Below are positions 51,854-60,043 of a DNA stretch of 64,000 bases, piece by piece. Location of the stretch: positions 1,550,001 to 1,614,000 of the forward strand of contig NZ_AP022314.1 of assembly GCF_009936235.1 (NCBI RefSeq), given 5' to 3'. The notes beneath the pieces are model-generated. The model was not told the DNA's origin. It ran no database searches and saw only the letters and a list, made by a program, of their open reading frames with translations. The DNA is from Mycobacterium xenopi. GTDB lineage: Bacteria > Actinomycetota > Actinomycetes > Mycobacteriales > Mycobacteriaceae. Each line of letters begins with the position of its first letter. The first letter of the stretch is position 1. The position numbers and the translations under genes are program-made.

Positions 51854-52693
51854 GTGAGCCTCGCCCATCCCCGAACCGGCGCGCTGTTCGACTCCCCGGT
51901 GCCACCAGGAACCGGCTGGCCGGGCGATCCCGCGACATCCGAGACCCCGGCGGCGTCGACCCCGGCGCAAGTGATCGCGCTCGCGGACGCCGCTCGAACC
52001 CTGGCGGGGCTCGACGCTGTGGTGTCGGTGTGCCGAGCATGTCCACGCTTGGTGGAGTGGCGGGAGCACGTCGCGGTGACCAAGCGACGGGCGTATGCCG
52101 ACGAGCCGTATTGGGGCCGGCCGGTCCCGGGCTGGGGCGCCGAACGCCCGCGGGTGCTGCTCGTCGGGCTGGCGCCCGCGGCGCACGGCGGCAACCGCAC
52201 GGGGCGGATCTTCACCGGCGACCGCTCCGGTGACGTGTTGTTCGCCGCCTTGCACCGCGCCGGACTGGCCAACTCGCCGATCAGCGTCGACGCCGCGGAC
52301 GGCCTCGCCCTCAATGGCACCCGGGTGGTGGCGGCGGTGCGCTGCGCGCCACCGGGCAACGCGCCGACGCCAACGGAGCGGGCGACCTGTGCGCCGTGGC
52401 TGGACGCCGAGTGGCGGCTGGCCGGGATCGACGTGCGGGCCATTGTGGCGCTGGGCAATTTCGGCTGGCGGGCCGCGCTGCAGATGGTGCGCGCAAGCGG
52501 CGCCCAAATCAGCAGGCCGACACCGCAATTCGGCCACGGAGCGCAGGCCAGACTGCGCACCGGCGAACGCGACGTCGTGCTGCTGGGCTGTTACCACCCC
52601 AGCCAGCAGAACACCTTCACCGGCAAGCTGACGCCGGCGATGCTCGACGACGTCCTCGGTCGCGCCGCGACGATCGCGGGACTATCGCGGTGA
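51854..52693 (+). CDS. udgB: Type-5 uracil-DNA glycosylase UdgB
   Basis: 279 aa from GTG 51854; the open extension upstream overlaps the pump gene. Family-5 Fe-S uracil glycosylase: cysteine pair VCRACPR, active-site motif LAPAAHGGNRTGRIFTGD (with Ala in place of the catalytic Asn, as usual in family 5), further cysteine in RCAPPGN, and motif GCYHPSQQNTFTG. Removes uracil, hypoxanthine and ethenocytosine from DNA. Divergent from tap; the stop overlaps the next gene's GTG by four bases. Confidence 0.93.
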   Translation: MSLAHPRTGALFDSPVPPGTGWPGDPATSETPAASTPAQVIALADAARTLAGLDAVVSVCRACPRLVEWREHVAVTKRRAYADEPYWGRPVPGWGAERPRVLLVGLAPAAHGGNRTGRIFTGDRSGDVLFAALHRAGLANSPISVDAADGLALNGTRVVAAVRCAPPGNAPTPTERATCAPWLDAEWRLAGIDVRAIVALGNFGWRAALQMVRASGAQISRPTPQFGHGAQARLRTGERDVVLLGCYHPSQQNTFTGKLTPAMLDDVLGRAATIAGLSR

Positions 52694-53751
52694 GCGGCGG
52701 CGTTGACAGCGTCGTGCGACTGTCTGTTCTCGATCTCGTCCCCGTGCGCACCGACCAGTCGACGTCGGATGCGCTGGCCGCTACGGTGCGGCTGGCTCAG
52801 ACGGCGGACCGGCTGGGCTACACCCGTTATTGGGTCGCCGAACACCACAACATGCCGTCGATCGCGGCGACCAGCCCGCCGGTGCTGATCGCCTACCTGG
52901 CCGCGCAGACCACCCAGCTGCGCCTGGGATCCGGTGGGGTGATGCTGCCCAACCATGCCCCGCTCGCGGTGGCCGAACAGTTCGCGCTGCTGGAAGCCGC
53001 CGCCCCGGGTCGCATCGACCTGGGTATCGGTCGCGCGCCCGGCTCGGATCCGGTGACGTCGCTGGCGTTGCGCGGCCCAGCTGGCCGCGACGACCGCGAC
53101 ATCGAGAACTTCCCGGATTATCTCGACGACGTCGTGGCGCTGATGAGCGCGCGCGGCGCGCGGGTGCCGATCCGCAACCACGACTACATCCTCAAGGCCA
53201 CCCCGGCTGCGGTCAGCGAACCGCGGCTGTGGCTGCTGGGGTCGTCGCTGTATTCCGCACACCTGGCCGCCGCCAAGGGGTTGCCGTACGTGTTCGCCCA
53301 CCACTTCTCCGGCAAGGGAACCGAAGAAGCACTCGCCGTCTACCGCTCGAAATTCAAGCCCAGCAAGCTAGCCGCCGAACCGACGACATTCCTCACGGTG
53401 AACGCCGTGGTAGCCGAAACCCGCGACGAGTCAACCGCGTTGATGCTCCCCAACCTGCACATGCTGGCCCGCATGCGTACCGGGCAGCCACTCGGACCGC
53501 TGCAGCTGGTCGAAGACGCCGAAACCGACGAACTCACCCCCGACCAGCGGCGCATCGTCGCCAGCGGGCTCAAACGTGCCGTGGTGGGCACCGCGGTCGA
53601 GGCCGCCGACCAGCTGCGGGCGCTCGCCGAGCGGTTCGGCGTCGACGAGGTGATGGTCAACCCGGTCGCCTCGGCTCGCCGCGGCACGGAGCCGGCAAGC
53701 GCGCCGGGGCGGGAAAAGACGCTGGAACTGCTGGCGAAAGAACTGTTCTAG
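52690..53751 (+). CDS. Luciferase-like (LLM class) flavin-dependent oxidoreductase
   Basis: 353 aa from GTG 52690 (GTGA overlap with udgB). TIM-barrel of the bacterial luciferase family, MsnO8/YhbW type: LSVLDLVPVRTDQSTSDAL, YTRYWVAEHHNMPSIAATSP, LRLGSGGVMLPNHAPLAVAE and RIDLGIGRAPGSDP. It uses FMN or F420, which cannot be decided by eye. Coupling to a DNA glycosylase is curious but may reflect only operon packing. Confidence 0.9.
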   Translation: MSGGVDSVVRLSVLDLVPVRTDQSTSDALAATVRLAQTADRLGYTRYWVAEHHNMPSIAATSPPVLIAYLAAQTTQLRLGSGGVMLPNHAPLAVAEQFALLEAAAPGRIDLGIGRAPGSDPVTSLALRGPAGRDDRDIENFPDYLDDVVALMSARGARVPIRNHDYILKATPAAVSEPRLWLLGSSLYSAHLAAAKGLPYVFAHHFSGKGTEEALAVYRSKFKPSKLAAEPTTFLTVNAVVAETRDESTALMLPNLHMLARMRTGQPLGPLQLVEDAETDELTPDQRRIVASGLKRAVVGTAVEAADQLRALAERFGVDEVMVNPVASARRGTEPASAPGREKTLELLAKELF

Positions 53752-54194
53752 CGCGGCGTCAACACAAACACCGGGATGGGTCGCGACGTCTTGCGTTGAT
53801 ACCCGGTGTAGCGGTTGGCGTTGTTCTTGTTGACGATCTGCCACAACCGCAAATACTCGGCGTCGTCGGGATTGACCTGCTGCGCGCTCACCGGGAAACG
53901 CCTTGGGCCGACGTTGATTTCGCAATCCGGGTGCTTGCGCAGGTTGTGGTACCAGCCCGGGTACCGTGAGGCTCCGCCGTTGGAGGCCACGATGAGATAC
54001 GAATCGCCGTCGCGCGCATACGTCAACGACGTGGTGCGCGGCTGCCCGGTCTTGGCACCGGTCGTGTGCAGCAGCAGGTTCGGCGGCGCGCCGGGTATCC
54101 GATGCCCGATCCAGCCGTTAGTTTTCCGGTAGATCAAGTTGTGGATCCGCAACAGCTGCGCGCCTGCCTGCTCGATCGGCGAGAGATGAGTCAT
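53748..54194 (-). CDS. Deazaflavin (F420)-dependent nitroreductase-family protein (Rv1261c-like)
   Basis: 148 aa (M. tuberculosis 149) from ATG 54194. DDN-type split-barrel: LLLHTTGAKTGQPRTTSLTY (about 47-66), SYLIVASNGGASRYPGWYHN, DCEINVGPRRFPV, and the end TSRPIPVFVLTPR. The family uses reduced F420 to reduce quinones or nitro compounds. It converges with the LLM gene (four-base overlap) and is followed upstream by the HIT gene 10 bases away. Confidence 0.92.
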   Translation of the reverse strand: MTHLSPIEQAGAQLLRIHNLIYRKTNGWIGHRIPGAPPNLLLHTTGAKTGQPRTTSLTYARDGDSYLIVASNGGASRYPGWYHNLRKHPDCEINVGPRRFPVSAQQVNPDDAEYLRLWQIVNKNNANRYTGYQRKTSRPIPVFVLTPR

Positions 54195-54204
54195 GGGCCC
54201 AGTC

Positions 54205-54633
54205 TTACTGGCCGCCATCGATCCGCGCCAGCGCTTCCCGCAGGATCTGTCCGGTGGCTTCCCGGTCGGGGTCGCGGCGCAGCACCATTCCTTTGGCGAA
54301 CGACAACTTGTCGCCGTTGCGCCGTGGCACCACATGCAGATGGATGTGCGACACGGTCTGGAAGGCCGCTTGCCCGTCGTTGATCGCAATGTGGGTGGCA
54401 TCGGCCAGTTCGGTCGCCCGCGCCGCCCATGCCACCCGCTGGCCGATGGTGACCAGGCTGGCCAGCGTTTCCGGCGGTGTGTCGGTCAGGTCGGTGGTGT
54501 GCCGCTTCGGCAGCACCAGCGTATGGCCGCGGGTAAACGGACGAATGTCGAGGATGGCCAGGTATTCGTCGTCGTCGTAAATCTTGATTGCCGGCGCCTC
54601 TCCGGCCGCGACCGCACAAAACACACAGGACAT
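54205..54633 (-). CDS. HIT-family nucleotide hydrolase
   Basis: 142 aa. Zinc cysteines CVFC at 3-6, then DIRPFTRGHTLVLPKRH and the histidine triad HIHLHVVP (about 98-105). Hydrolyses nucleoside phosphoramidates or similar adducts. Leftward and probably cotranscribed with the nitroreductase-like gene downstream. Rv1262c counterpart. Confidence 0.94.
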   Translation of the reverse strand: MSCVFCAVAAGEAPAIKIYDDDEYLAILDIRPFTRGHTLVLPKRHTTDLTDTPPETLASLVTIGQRVAWAARATELADATHIAINDGQAAFQTVSHIHLHVVPRRNGDKLSFAKGMVLRRDPDREATGQILREALARIDGGQ

Positions 54634-54657
54634 GCGGTTACCGTACTGGCTCGGCCG

Positions 54658-55818
54658 TCAAGCCGGCATCGCGGCGGCCATCGCCGTAATCGCCCGGTCC
54701 AGGATGGCGCGGGTGGTGCCGAAGTTCAGCCGCGCGAAACCCGCACTCACCTTGGCGCCGAACGGGATTCCCGGGCTCAGCGCGACCTTGGCCTTGGACA
54801 GCAGATAGTCCGCCGGCTCGGCGGGCAGGTTCAGCGCGCGGAAATCCACCCACGACATGTAGGTGGCGTCCGGGGTATTGACCTTCACCCCCGGAATCAG
54901 TTCCGGCAGGCGCTGCGCCAGGTGGTCGCGGTTGGCTTTTAAGTACCTGAGCAGCTCGTCCAGCCACGGGCCGCCGCGCCGGTAGGCGGCGATGTTGGCG
55001 CGAATACCGACGGTGGATGCGCCCATCTTGTGCAGCATGTTGATCCGGTCCCATTCGGTGGCGTCGCGACGGTTGGACAGGATCACTTGAGCGCACATCA
55101 GCCCGGGCAGGTTCCAGCCTTTGGACGCCGACACCAGCGTGACCACCGTGTCGGCGGCCGCGTCGGAAACCGAGGCGGCGGCAACATGCGGTCGCTCGTA
55201 GACCAGCGGGGCGTGGATCTCGTCGGCGATCACTCGCGCGCCGTGCCTGGCCGCGATCTCGACGATGGCCCGCAGCTCCTCCGCGGTGAACGCCGTGCCC
55301 AGCGGATTGTTCGGATTACAGAGGATCAGCGATCCGGCTCCGCTGGCGAACGCCGCATCCAGTGCGTCCAGGTCCATCACGTACCGGCCGGAAACATCTT
55401 GCAGCATAGGGATTTCCGCTCGCTGTCGACCGGTGACTCGTAGCACGTCGAAGAACGGCATGTACGCGGGAACGGGCAACACGACCGGGCTTTCCGGGCG
55501 GGTGAGGAAATTGACGACGGCCTCCATGCCCTTGAGTACGTCGGGAACCACTCTTACCCAGTCGGCCTGCACGTCCCACCCATAGCGCCGTCGGCACCAG
55601 TCGGCGGTCGCCTGCGGCAGCTCGTCGTCAACGGGCGGATAGCCGAACTCCTCGTTGGCGACGCAGGCCCGCGCGGCGTCAACCACCACCGGCGCGGTGG
55701 GAAAATCCATCTCGGCAATCCACAGCGGCAATACGTCAGGTTCGAAGTAGTTCCACTTGATGGTTTTGCGTTGCCGCAGCCGCTCCTCGGTCAGCGCATC
55801 GAATCCCCAGTCGGTCAT
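54658..55818 (-). CDS. PatB/MalY-type PLP-dependent cystathionine beta-lyase / aminotransferase
   Basis: 386 aa from ATG 55818; the extension upstream overlaps the amidase gene and is rejected. Fold-type I PLP enzyme: IKWNYFEPDVLPLWIAEMDF, ILCNPNNPLGTAF, DEIHAPLVYE and the Schiff-base lysine in VSASKGWNLPGL. The PatB/MalY subgroup cleaves C-S bonds (cystathionine to homocysteine). The MalY-like gene of M. tuberculosis is elsewhere in the genome. Divergent from amiB2 with 39 bases between starts. Confidence 0.92.
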   Translation of the reverse strand: MTDWGFDALTEERLRQRKTIKWNYFEPDVLPLWIAEMDFPTAPVVVDAARACVANEEFGYPPVDDELPQATADWCRRRYGWDVQADWVRVVPDVLKGMEAVVNFLTRPESPVVLPVPAYMPFFDVLRVTGRQRAEIPMLQDVSGRYVMDLDALDAAFASGAGSLILCNPNNPLGTAFTAEELRAIVEIAARHGARVIADEIHAPLVYERPHVAAASVSDAAADTVVTLVSASKGWNLPGLMCAQVILSNRRDATEWDRINMLHKMGASTVGIRANIAAYRRGGPWLDELLRYLKANRDHLAQRLPELIPGVKVNTPDATYMSWVDFRALNLPAEPADYLLSKAKVALSPGIPFGAKVSAGFARLNFGTTRAILDRAITAMAAAMPA

Positions 55819-55857
55819 GTGCAGTAGTCTGCCGTGGCAACGCGATACGCTGCCGCG

Positions 55858-57249
55858 GTGGACCCCCGCGAGGTTGCTTTCGCCGGTGCGGCCCAGCAGG
55901 CGCAGATGCTGGCGGCCGGCACCATCACCGCTCCCGAACTGCTTGAGATCTATCTGGATCGCATCACGCGACTCGACCGCCAGCTTCGGTGCTACCGCGT
56001 GGTCATGGCCGACGCGGCGCGCCACGAGGCAGTCGCCGCGCAGCTCCGCCTAAACGCCGGCGAACGGTTGCCGCTGCTCGGGGTGCCGGTCGCGGTCAAA
56101 GACGACGTCGACGTCGCCGGAGAGCCTACGACGTACGGCACCTGCGCCCACGGCCCGGCCGCCAGCCGCGACGCCGACGTGGTACGCGCGTTGCGCGCCG
56201 CCGGCGCGGTGATCATCGGCAAGACCGCGGTACCCGAACTGTTGATGTTGCCCTTCACCGAGTCGCTGACCTACGGCGCGACCCGCAATCCGTGGGACAT
56301 CTGCCGCAGCCCGGGCGGCAGCAGCGGTGGCAGCGCCGCCGCGGTGGCCGCCGGGCTGGCGCCGCTGGCGCTGGGATCTGACGGTGGCGGGTCGATCCGC
56401 ATCCCGTCGACGTGGTGCGGTCTGTTCGGCCTCAAAACCCAGCGCGGCCGGATTTCGTTGGCGCCGCACGACGACGCGTGGTGCGGCCTGAGCGTCAATG
56501 GCCCGATCGCGCGTTCGGTGAGCGATGCGGCGTTGCTTCTCGATGCGACGGCGACCCTGCCCGGCCCCGACGGCGGATTCATCGGCGCGGCCGCGCGACA
56601 CCCCGCACGGCTGCGAATCGCCTTGAGCACCAAGGTTCCACCGCCGCTGATCGTCAAGTGTGGTAGGGAGCAGCGCGCAGCGGTGCACCAAGCCGGTGAT
56701 CTGCTTCGCGACCTCGGCCATCACGTCGTCACCCGTGACCCCGACTACCCGCCGGCGGCGGTCTCGGGCAACTATCTACCGCGGTACTTCCGCGGAATCT
56801 ACGACGATGCGCGCACCCTGCCTTATCCCGAGCGGCTGGAGACACGCACCCGCAACATGGCGCGCATCGGTCGGCTGATCTCCGACCGGCGTATCGCAGC
56901 GGTGCGCGCGGGCGAGGCAGCGCTGGCCGCCAGGATCCAGTCGATCTTCGACGACGTGGACGTGGTCGTCACGCCGGCCACCGCCACCGGTCCATCTCGA
57001 GTCGGCGCCTACCAACGCCGCGGCGCAGTGTCGAGCCTGCTGCTGGCCGGACGCCAGGTTCCGTATTTCGAGATCTGGAACCTGACCGGCCAGCCCGCGG
57101 CCGTGGTGCCGTGGGGATTGGACCGCGACGGGCTGCCGCTCGCGATTCAGCTGGTCGGCCGACCCGACGACGAGGCGACACTGTTGGCGCTCAGCGCCCA
57201 AATCGAGAAGGCCAGGCCCTGGGCGTACCGGCGCCCGCCGGTGTCATGA
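55858..57249 (+). CDS. amiB2: Amidase (amidase signature family) AmiB2
   Basis: 463 aa from GTG 55858, close to the 462 aa of M. tuberculosis AmiB2. TACGCT ends six bases before this GTG, supporting a leaderless start over GTG 55834. Ser-cisSer-Lys triad: Lys in VPVAVKDDVDVAG, the GGSSGGSAAAVAAGLAP loop, and GSDGGGSIRIPSTWCGLFG. C-terminal end LVGRPDDEATLLALSAQIE. Hydrolyses a carboxamide of unknown identity. Overlaps the converging glycosylase gene by six bases. Confidence 0.92.
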   Translation: MDPREVAFAGAAQQAQMLAAGTITAPELLEIYLDRITRLDRQLRCYRVVMADAARHEAVAAQLRLNAGERLPLLGVPVAVKDDVDVAGEPTTYGTCAHGPAASRDADVVRALRAAGAVIIGKTAVPELLMLPFTESLTYGATRNPWDICRSPGGSSGGSAAAVAAGLAPLALGSDGGGSIRIPSTWCGLFGLKTQRGRISLAPHDDAWCGLSVNGPIARSVSDAALLLDATATLPGPDGGFIGAAARHPARLRIALSTKVPPPLIVKCGREQRAAVHQAGDLLRDLGHHVVTRDPDYPPAAVSGNYLPRYFRGIYDDARTLPYPERLETRTRNMARIGRLISDRRIAAVRAGEAALAARIQSIFDDVDVVVTPATATGPSRVGAYQRRGAVSSLLLAGRQVPYFEIWNLTGQPAAVVPWGLDRDGLPLAIQLVGRPDDEATLLALSAQIEKARPWAYRRPPVS

Positions 57250-57738
57250 CAGCGAAATAACCTGCCACGCAGCCAGTTTCGTGTCGAAGGCGATAGTATT
57301 CGCCGGGCTGGTGGACGGTAGCCGTCGACAGTTGACCGGGGTGTCCACGTGGACCAGCCTGCGGAACATCGTGGCCGCCTTCTCGCCGTTGAAGTACACC
57401 CGGGTGATAGTCGGGTGATTCGCGAAAAGCTCGGCAAAGTCGTTGACGACCACGCTGCGCGGGTCGATCTTGGCGTCCGAACTGCCGATGCGCCGACACT
57501 TGTGCAGCACGTCCCACAGTGCCACCCCGTGCGATTGCAACGCGGCCAACCGACGTTCGTATGCTGCGCGGTAGTCGAATTCGAACAGCTCGCCGGTGAG
57601 GCGCCAGAACGTGTTGCGCGGATTGGCGTAATACTGACGAGCTGCCAGCGATTGTGCGCTCGGAAACGAACCCAGAATCAGCAGCCGAGCACCACGAGCG
57701 ACCGCCGGCGGCAACCCCTCGAGCAGCGGCGTGGTCAT
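57244..57738 (-). CDS. DNA-deoxyinosine glycosylase (UDG superfamily, family 6-like)
   Basis: 164 aa from ATG 57738. UDG superfamily motif LILGSFPSAQSLAARQYYAN followed by PRNTFWRL, and the C-terminal motif RRLPSTSPAN. This combination is typical of the hypoxanthine/deoxyinosine DNA glycosylase group. It removes deaminated adenine from DNA. The third base-excision glycosylase in this window, and not present at this place in M. tuberculosis as I recall. Confidence 0.87.
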   Translation of the reverse strand: MTTPLLEGLPPAVARGARLLILGSFPSAQSLAARQYYANPRNTFWRLTGELFEFDYRAAYERRLAALQSHGVALWDVLHKCRRIGSSDAKIDPRSVVVNDFAELFANHPTITRVYFNGEKAATMFRRLVHVDTPVNCRRLPSTSPANTIAFDTKLAAWQVISLS

Positions 57739-57778
57739 CAACTCACATCATCCGCCGACGGCGTTATACGTTGACCAG

Positions 57779-58909
57779 ATGAACGTGCCGGACGATTTGC
57801 TCGGCGGCCTGGAAGGCAAGGCGCGCGCCGAGCGCGCCGAGTTGATCGAATGGTTGCTCGACCACGGAGTCACCGTCGAGGAAATACGTGGCTCGTTCAC
57901 CCCGATGTTGTTGGCCTCTCGGCGGCTGATCGGCGATGACGGCAGCTATGTTTCGGCCCGCGAGATCAGCGAAACCACAGGCGTCGATCTTGAGCTGCTG
58001 CAACGAATCCAGCGCGCGATCGGGCTGGCGCGGGTCGATGACCCCGACGCGGTCGTGCACATGCGGGCCGACGGCGTCGCTGCCGCGCACGCGCAACGGT
58101 TCCTTGAGGTCGGCCTCGATCCGGACCATTTGGTCCAGGTGGTGCGTGTTCTTGCCGAGGGCCTCTCGCATGCGGCCGAGGTGATGCGCTACACCGCGTT
58201 GGCCGCCATTCTCGAACCCGGCCTAACCGAGCTGGACATCGCAAAGCGCTCCTATGAGCTGGTCAGCCGGATCGCGCCGCTGCTGGGTCCGTGGATTGAG
58301 GACATGCTGTTCATGCACCTGCGGCATCAGATGGAGACGGAAGCCGTCAACGCCAGCGAGCGAGCCGCGGGAGCGCCGCTGCCCGGAGCGCGCCACGTGG
58401 CCGTGGCTTTCGCCGATCTGGTCGGCTTCACCCGCCTCGGTGAGGTGGTGCCACCCGAGGAGCTGGTGCAGCTCGCCGAACGGCTGGCCAACCTCGCCCG
58501 AGACGTGGCGGTCCCGCCGGTGCGATTCGTCAAGACGATCGGCGACGCGGTGATGTTCGTCAGCCCTGATGCGGTTCCGCTCCTGGACGCGGTGCTCAAG
58601 CTTGTCGAGATCATCGACACCGACAACGAGTTTCCACGGTTGCGGGCCGGTGTCGCCGCCGGGCCCGCGGTAAGCCGGGCCGGCGACTGGTTCGGCAGCC
58701 CGGTCAACGTGGCCAGCCGGGTCACCGGCGTGGCCCGGCCCGGCACGGTGCTGGTCGCCGAGTCGGCGCGGGAGGCGATCGAGGCGGACATCGACGCCGT
58801 CGGGTTCAGCTGGTCGTTTGCCGGCGCGCGGCGCCTGAAGGGCATCAAGGGGGAGGTAAAGCTGTCTCGCGCCCGGCGCGGGCAGAGCCGCGAGGGTGGG
58901 CCGGCGTGA
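57779..58909 (+). CDS. Class III adenylyl cyclase with autoregulatory N-domain (Rv1264-like, pH-sensing type)
   Basis: 376 aa from ATG 57779; TACGTT ends six bases before it, so a leaderless start is likely. All-helical N-terminal regulatory domain (about 1-190). Catalytic domain with all six canonical residues: metal aspartates in FADLVGFTRLG (about 213) and KTIGDAVMF (about 255), purine-site Lys (about 251) and Asp (RAGDWFG), and Asn/Arg in GSPVNVASRVTG (about 310 and 314). In Rv1264 the N-domain inhibits the cyclase at neutral pH and activates it on acidification; the same is inferred. Confidence 0.94.
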   Translation: MNVPDDLLGGLEGKARAERAELIEWLLDHGVTVEEIRGSFTPMLLASRRLIGDDGSYVSAREISETTGVDLELLQRIQRAIGLARVDDPDAVVHMRADGVAAAHAQRFLEVGLDPDHLVQVVRVLAEGLSHAAEVMRYTALAAILEPGLTELDIAKRSYELVSRIAPLLGPWIEDMLFMHLRHQMETEAVNASERAAGAPLPGARHVAVAFADLVGFTRLGEVVPPEELVQLAERLANLARDVAVPPVRFVKTIGDAVMFVSPDAVPLLDAVLKLVEIIDTDNEFPRLRAGVAAGPAVSRAGDWFGSPVNVASRVTGVARPGTVLVAESAREAIEADIDAVGFSWSFAGARRLKGIKGEVKLSRARRGQSREGGPA

Positions 58910-59108
58910 GCACGGCGTCAGCACAAATAAAGGCAGACCCGGAGGGCACTTGGGCGCGTCTCCATACATCCTGCGCGGCCGGCTCTAACCCTATGCCGAC
59001 ACTTTGGATCAGCCACTTCCGGGTCTGCTTCGGTCATAAAGTTACGCCATCCGGCCCGACGTATCAATGGTTTTCACCGCACAGACCGAAGTCTGGCATC
59101 CTGGCCAC

Positions 59109-59312
59109 ATGCCGGGTAAGGAGATCGACCCGATACGAGCTCGTAGCGCGCTGGAAGTCGTCAGACAACATCCGGCGATGGTGTTGTTCGCGGCGTCGCC
59201 GGCGATAGCCGCTGTCGCCGCGGTGTGGGTTTTGGCCGGTGTGGGCTGGGCGGTGGTCCTGTTGCTGGCGCTCTCCGTGGCCGGCGGGGTGGCGGTCCTT
59301 CGTAAGCACTGA
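59109..59312 (+). CDS. Small membrane protein, uncharacterised
   Basis: 67 aa from ATG 59109. A basic/acidic N-terminus (MPGKEIDPIRARSALEVVRQ) precedes two hydrophobic segments (about 25-42 and 43-60, FAASPAIAAVAAVWVLAGV, WAVVLLLALSVAGGVAVL) and ends RKH. Start not firmly fixed: the frame is open from 59067 and no strong Shine-Dalgarno is seen. The 199 bases before it (58910-59108) hold no other gene I can support. It lies 71 bases upstream of the ribbon-helix-helix-like gene on the same strand. Function unknown. Confidence 0.6.
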   Translation: MPGKEIDPIRARSALEVVRQHPAMVLFAASPAIAAVAAVWVLAGVGWAVVLLLALSVAGGVAVLRKH

Positions 59313-59360
59313 GGGCTCGGCGTGGTTGTTCGCTCGTGGAGAACGGCTCACCATCGGTCG

Positions 59361-59386
59361 TGTAATGATGTAATCATGTAATCATG
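59361..59386 (+). repeat. Three tandem 8-bp repeats running into a start codon
   Basis: TGTAATGA (59361-59368), TGTAATCA (59369-59376), TGTAATCA (59377-59384), followed by TG; the last repeat supplies the A of the ATG at 59384. An 11-bp palindrome TGATGTAATCA (59366-59376) is embedded. AT-rich in a GC-rich genome, with the regularity of a cooperative repressor site. Confidence 0.6.
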
Positions 59387-59956
59387 AAACGTCATCACAT
59401 GCATGGGCGCCGGTACGGCCGGCCCGGTGGCTGGCAGCAGGCCGATCAGCCCGACGCCAGCGACGCCGCGGAGTGGTTCGCCGGGCGCCTACCCGACGAC
59501 TGGTTCGAGGGGGATCCCACCGTCATCGTCGACCGCGAGGAGATCACCGTCATCGGCAAGCTGCCCGAACCGGAAAAGCCGGACGAAGACAAAGGGGAAA
59601 GCGGCGCCCGTCTATCGGGGCGTGTCTCGCGTTTCCGTGAGGAAACCAGGCCCGAGCGCATGAACATCGCCGACGAGGCACAGGCCCGATACGGGCGCAA
59701 GGTCTCATGGGGCGTCGAGGCCGGTGGTGAGCGAATCCTGTTCACCCACATCGCGGTACCGGTCATGACGCGGCTGAAGCAGCCCGAGCGTCAGGTGCTT
59801 GACACCCTGGTCGACGCCGGCGTGGCCCGGTCCCGCTCCGATGCGTTGGCCTGGGCGGTCAAGCTGGTCGGCGAGCACACCGAGGAGTGGCTGGCCAGGC
59901 TGCGTGAGGCGATGGCAACAGTCGACGACCTGCGTGCGCAGGGCCCGGAGCTGTAG
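59384..59956 (+). CDS. Uncharacterised protein with C-terminal ribbon-helix-helix-like segment
   Basis: 190 aa from ATG 59384. Three regions: a basic Gly/His/Arg start (MKRHHMHGRRYGRPGG), an acidic middle (about 25-75, with FAGRLPDDWFEGDPTVIVDR and a charged PEPEKPDEDKGES linker), and a C-terminal third. There THIAVPVMTRLKQ reads like a beta strand and RQVLDTLVDAGVARSRSDAL like the two helices of an RHH/Arc-type DNA-binding fold. The helix (WAVKLVGEHTEEWLARLREA) continues. No ribosome site: the upstream bases are the tandem repeat, so the messenger is probably leaderless. Self-binding to the repeats is inference. I do not recognise a named family. Confidence 0.72.
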   Translation: MKRHHMHGRRYGRPGGWQQADQPDASDAAEWFAGRLPDDWFEGDPTVIVDREEITVIGKLPEPEKPDEDKGESGARLSGRVSRFREETRPERMNIADEAQARYGRKVSWGVEAGGERILFTHIAVPVMTRLKQPERQVLDTLVDAGVARSRSDALAWAVKLVGEHTEEWLARLREAMATVDDLRAQGPEL

Positions 59957-60043
59957 GTCGGGCGCAGCGAACTGACCACGCAAGCAGTGCAGCTCGAATA
60001 CCGCCGACTACCAATCGCTTTGGCTATCTGCCGCGTCGGACGC

